Part shown: one piece after another, positions 6,441 to 6,839 of the stretch
Layout: every line of letters starts with the position of its first letter
Numbering within the stretch: the first letter of the stretch is position 1
Assembly (NCBI GenBank): GCA_900550785.1
Contig: URTL01000102.1
Coordinates: 1-6,839, forward strand
Length of the DNA stretch: 6,839 bases
Source of the DNA: an uncultured Collinsella sp.
GTDB lineage: Bacteria > Actinomycetota > Coriobacteriia > Coriobacteriales > Coriobacteriaceae
Reading direction: 5' to 3'
Program-made: the position numbers and the translations under genes
Notes under the pieces: model-generated
What the model was told of the DNA's origin: nothing
The model's database searches: none
What the model saw: only the letters and a program-made list of their open reading frames with translations

Positions 6441-6467
6441 AAAAGAGGTGGGACATTTGTCCCACCT
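6441..6467 (-). terminator. Intrinsic terminator of the serine dehydratase gene
   Basis: AGGTGGGACA (6446-6455) and TGTCCCACCT (6458-6467) are exact reverse complements, giving a nine- or ten-pair stem with a two- to four-base loop. On the minus strand it is followed by CTTTT (6441-6445) and begins about 18 bases after the stop codon at 6486. It is symmetrical and also has TTT on the plus-strand side, so it could stop transcription both ways, though no plus-strand gene runs into it. Confidence 0.85.
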
Positions 6468-6485
6468 TTGAGTCGTTCTTTGCCG

Positions 6486-6839
6486 CTATCCGCACACACC
6501 GCATTTTGCACAGGCCGAAAGTGCGGCCGGAGCCTGCGCGATGCCGCCCTTTGCCGTCTCGCGCAGCGTGGCCGGCAACGCGTGACCCACCGAGAGCATG
6601 ACATGTGCCATCTGGTCAAACGGCACCAGGCTCTTAATGCCTGCGAGGGCGAGTTGTGCCGAGCTAAAGGCCGCTGCCACGCCGATGGCGTTGCGGTTTT
6701 GGCAGGGCACCTCCACGAGGCCACCGACGGGGTCACAAACGAGGCCCAGTAGGTTACTCAGCGCGATGGAACTGGCGTCAAGCGCCTGCTCGGGCGTGCC
6801 GCCGAGCATCTGCACCAGCGCGGCGGCTGCCATGGCGGC
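6486..6839 (-). CDS. sdaAA: L-serine dehydratase, iron-sulfur type, alpha chain (partial C-terminus)
   Basis: The frame is open to the window edge and ends at TAG 6486-6488, giving about 117 residues of the C-terminal part. The enzyme uses a [4Fe-4S] cluster to deaminate L-serine to pyruvate and ammonia in the cytoplasm. The block NLLGLVCDPVGGLVEVPC followed by QNRNAIG is diagnostic; its two cysteines, 11 residues apart, match known cluster ligands of this family. ALAGI, PFDQM and LRETAKGGIA also match the conserved end of the alpha chain. The protein ends in CAKCGVCG, a CxxCxxC tail that alpha chains such as the B. subtilis one lack, as far as I recall. A Met codon at 6833 is internal; the true start is outside the window. 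It could equally be the end of a single-chain SdaA enzyme. A strong terminator follows. Confidence 0.9.
   Translation of the reverse strand, partial: AAMAAAALVQMLGGTPEQALDASSIALSNLLGLVCDPVGGLVEVPCQNRNAIGVAAAFSSAQLALAGIKSLVPFDQMAHVMLSVGHALPATLRETAKGGIAQAPAALSACAKCGVCG

Noticed and set aside
6363..6752. Plus-strand open frame of 129 codons at the right edge
   Set aside because: It crosses the terminator stem and runs antisense to the serine dehydratase, which has diagnostic motifs.

Overview
The window looks like chromosome from a Gram-positive, fairly GC-rich anaerobe. The best guess is an actinobacterium of the Coriobacteriia (Collinsella or a relative), although no rRNA or other marker fixes this. 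The guess rests on the mix of genes: an oxygen-sensitive iron-sulfur serine dehydratase, an envelope L,D-transpeptidase with a long cytoplasmic tail, and a MacAB/YknXYZ-type exporter. The genes read cleanly as complete or edge-truncated frames, and there is one decayed insertion-sequence fragment.

Left block, bases 1-838, plus strand: the last 21 codons of a gene that resembles the end of cobalt-precorrin-8 methylmutase (CbiC/CobH), followed with a 4-base GTGA overlap by a full precorrin-6A reductase (CobK/CbiJ). Both belong to corrin-ring assembly for vitamin B12. This block is richer in G+C (about 69% in four sampled 60-base lines) than the rest.

Junction, bases 839-1049: no intact gene. 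It holds a short remnant of an IS21-family transposase (IstA), which breaks off just before a 67-base near-perfect palindrome at 970-1036.

Central block, bases 1050-6336, minus strand, about 58% G+C in six sampled lines. In transcription order it holds an L,D-transpeptidase that cross-links peptidoglycan, then a hairpin with an overlapping -10 box. A tightly coupled three-gene operon follows: membrane fusion protein, ATPase and permease, overlapping as TAATG and ATGA. The three transporter proteins should form one exporter that uses ATP in the cytoplasm to move a substrate across or out of the membrane. The closest well-known models are B. subtilis YknXYZ and E. coli MacAB. The substrate cannot be read from the sequence. 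The adjacent transpeptidase suggests an envelope-centred neighbourhood, but probably a separate transcription unit.

Right edge, bases 6486-6839, minus strand: the C-terminal part of the iron-sulfur L-serine dehydratase alpha chain, closed by a clear stem-loop terminator. I see no CRISPR array, tRNA, rRNA or phage gene. The most unusual items are the palindrome next to the transposase scar, the hairpin overlapping the -10 box in front of the exporter operon, and the cysteine-rich tail of the serine dehydratase.
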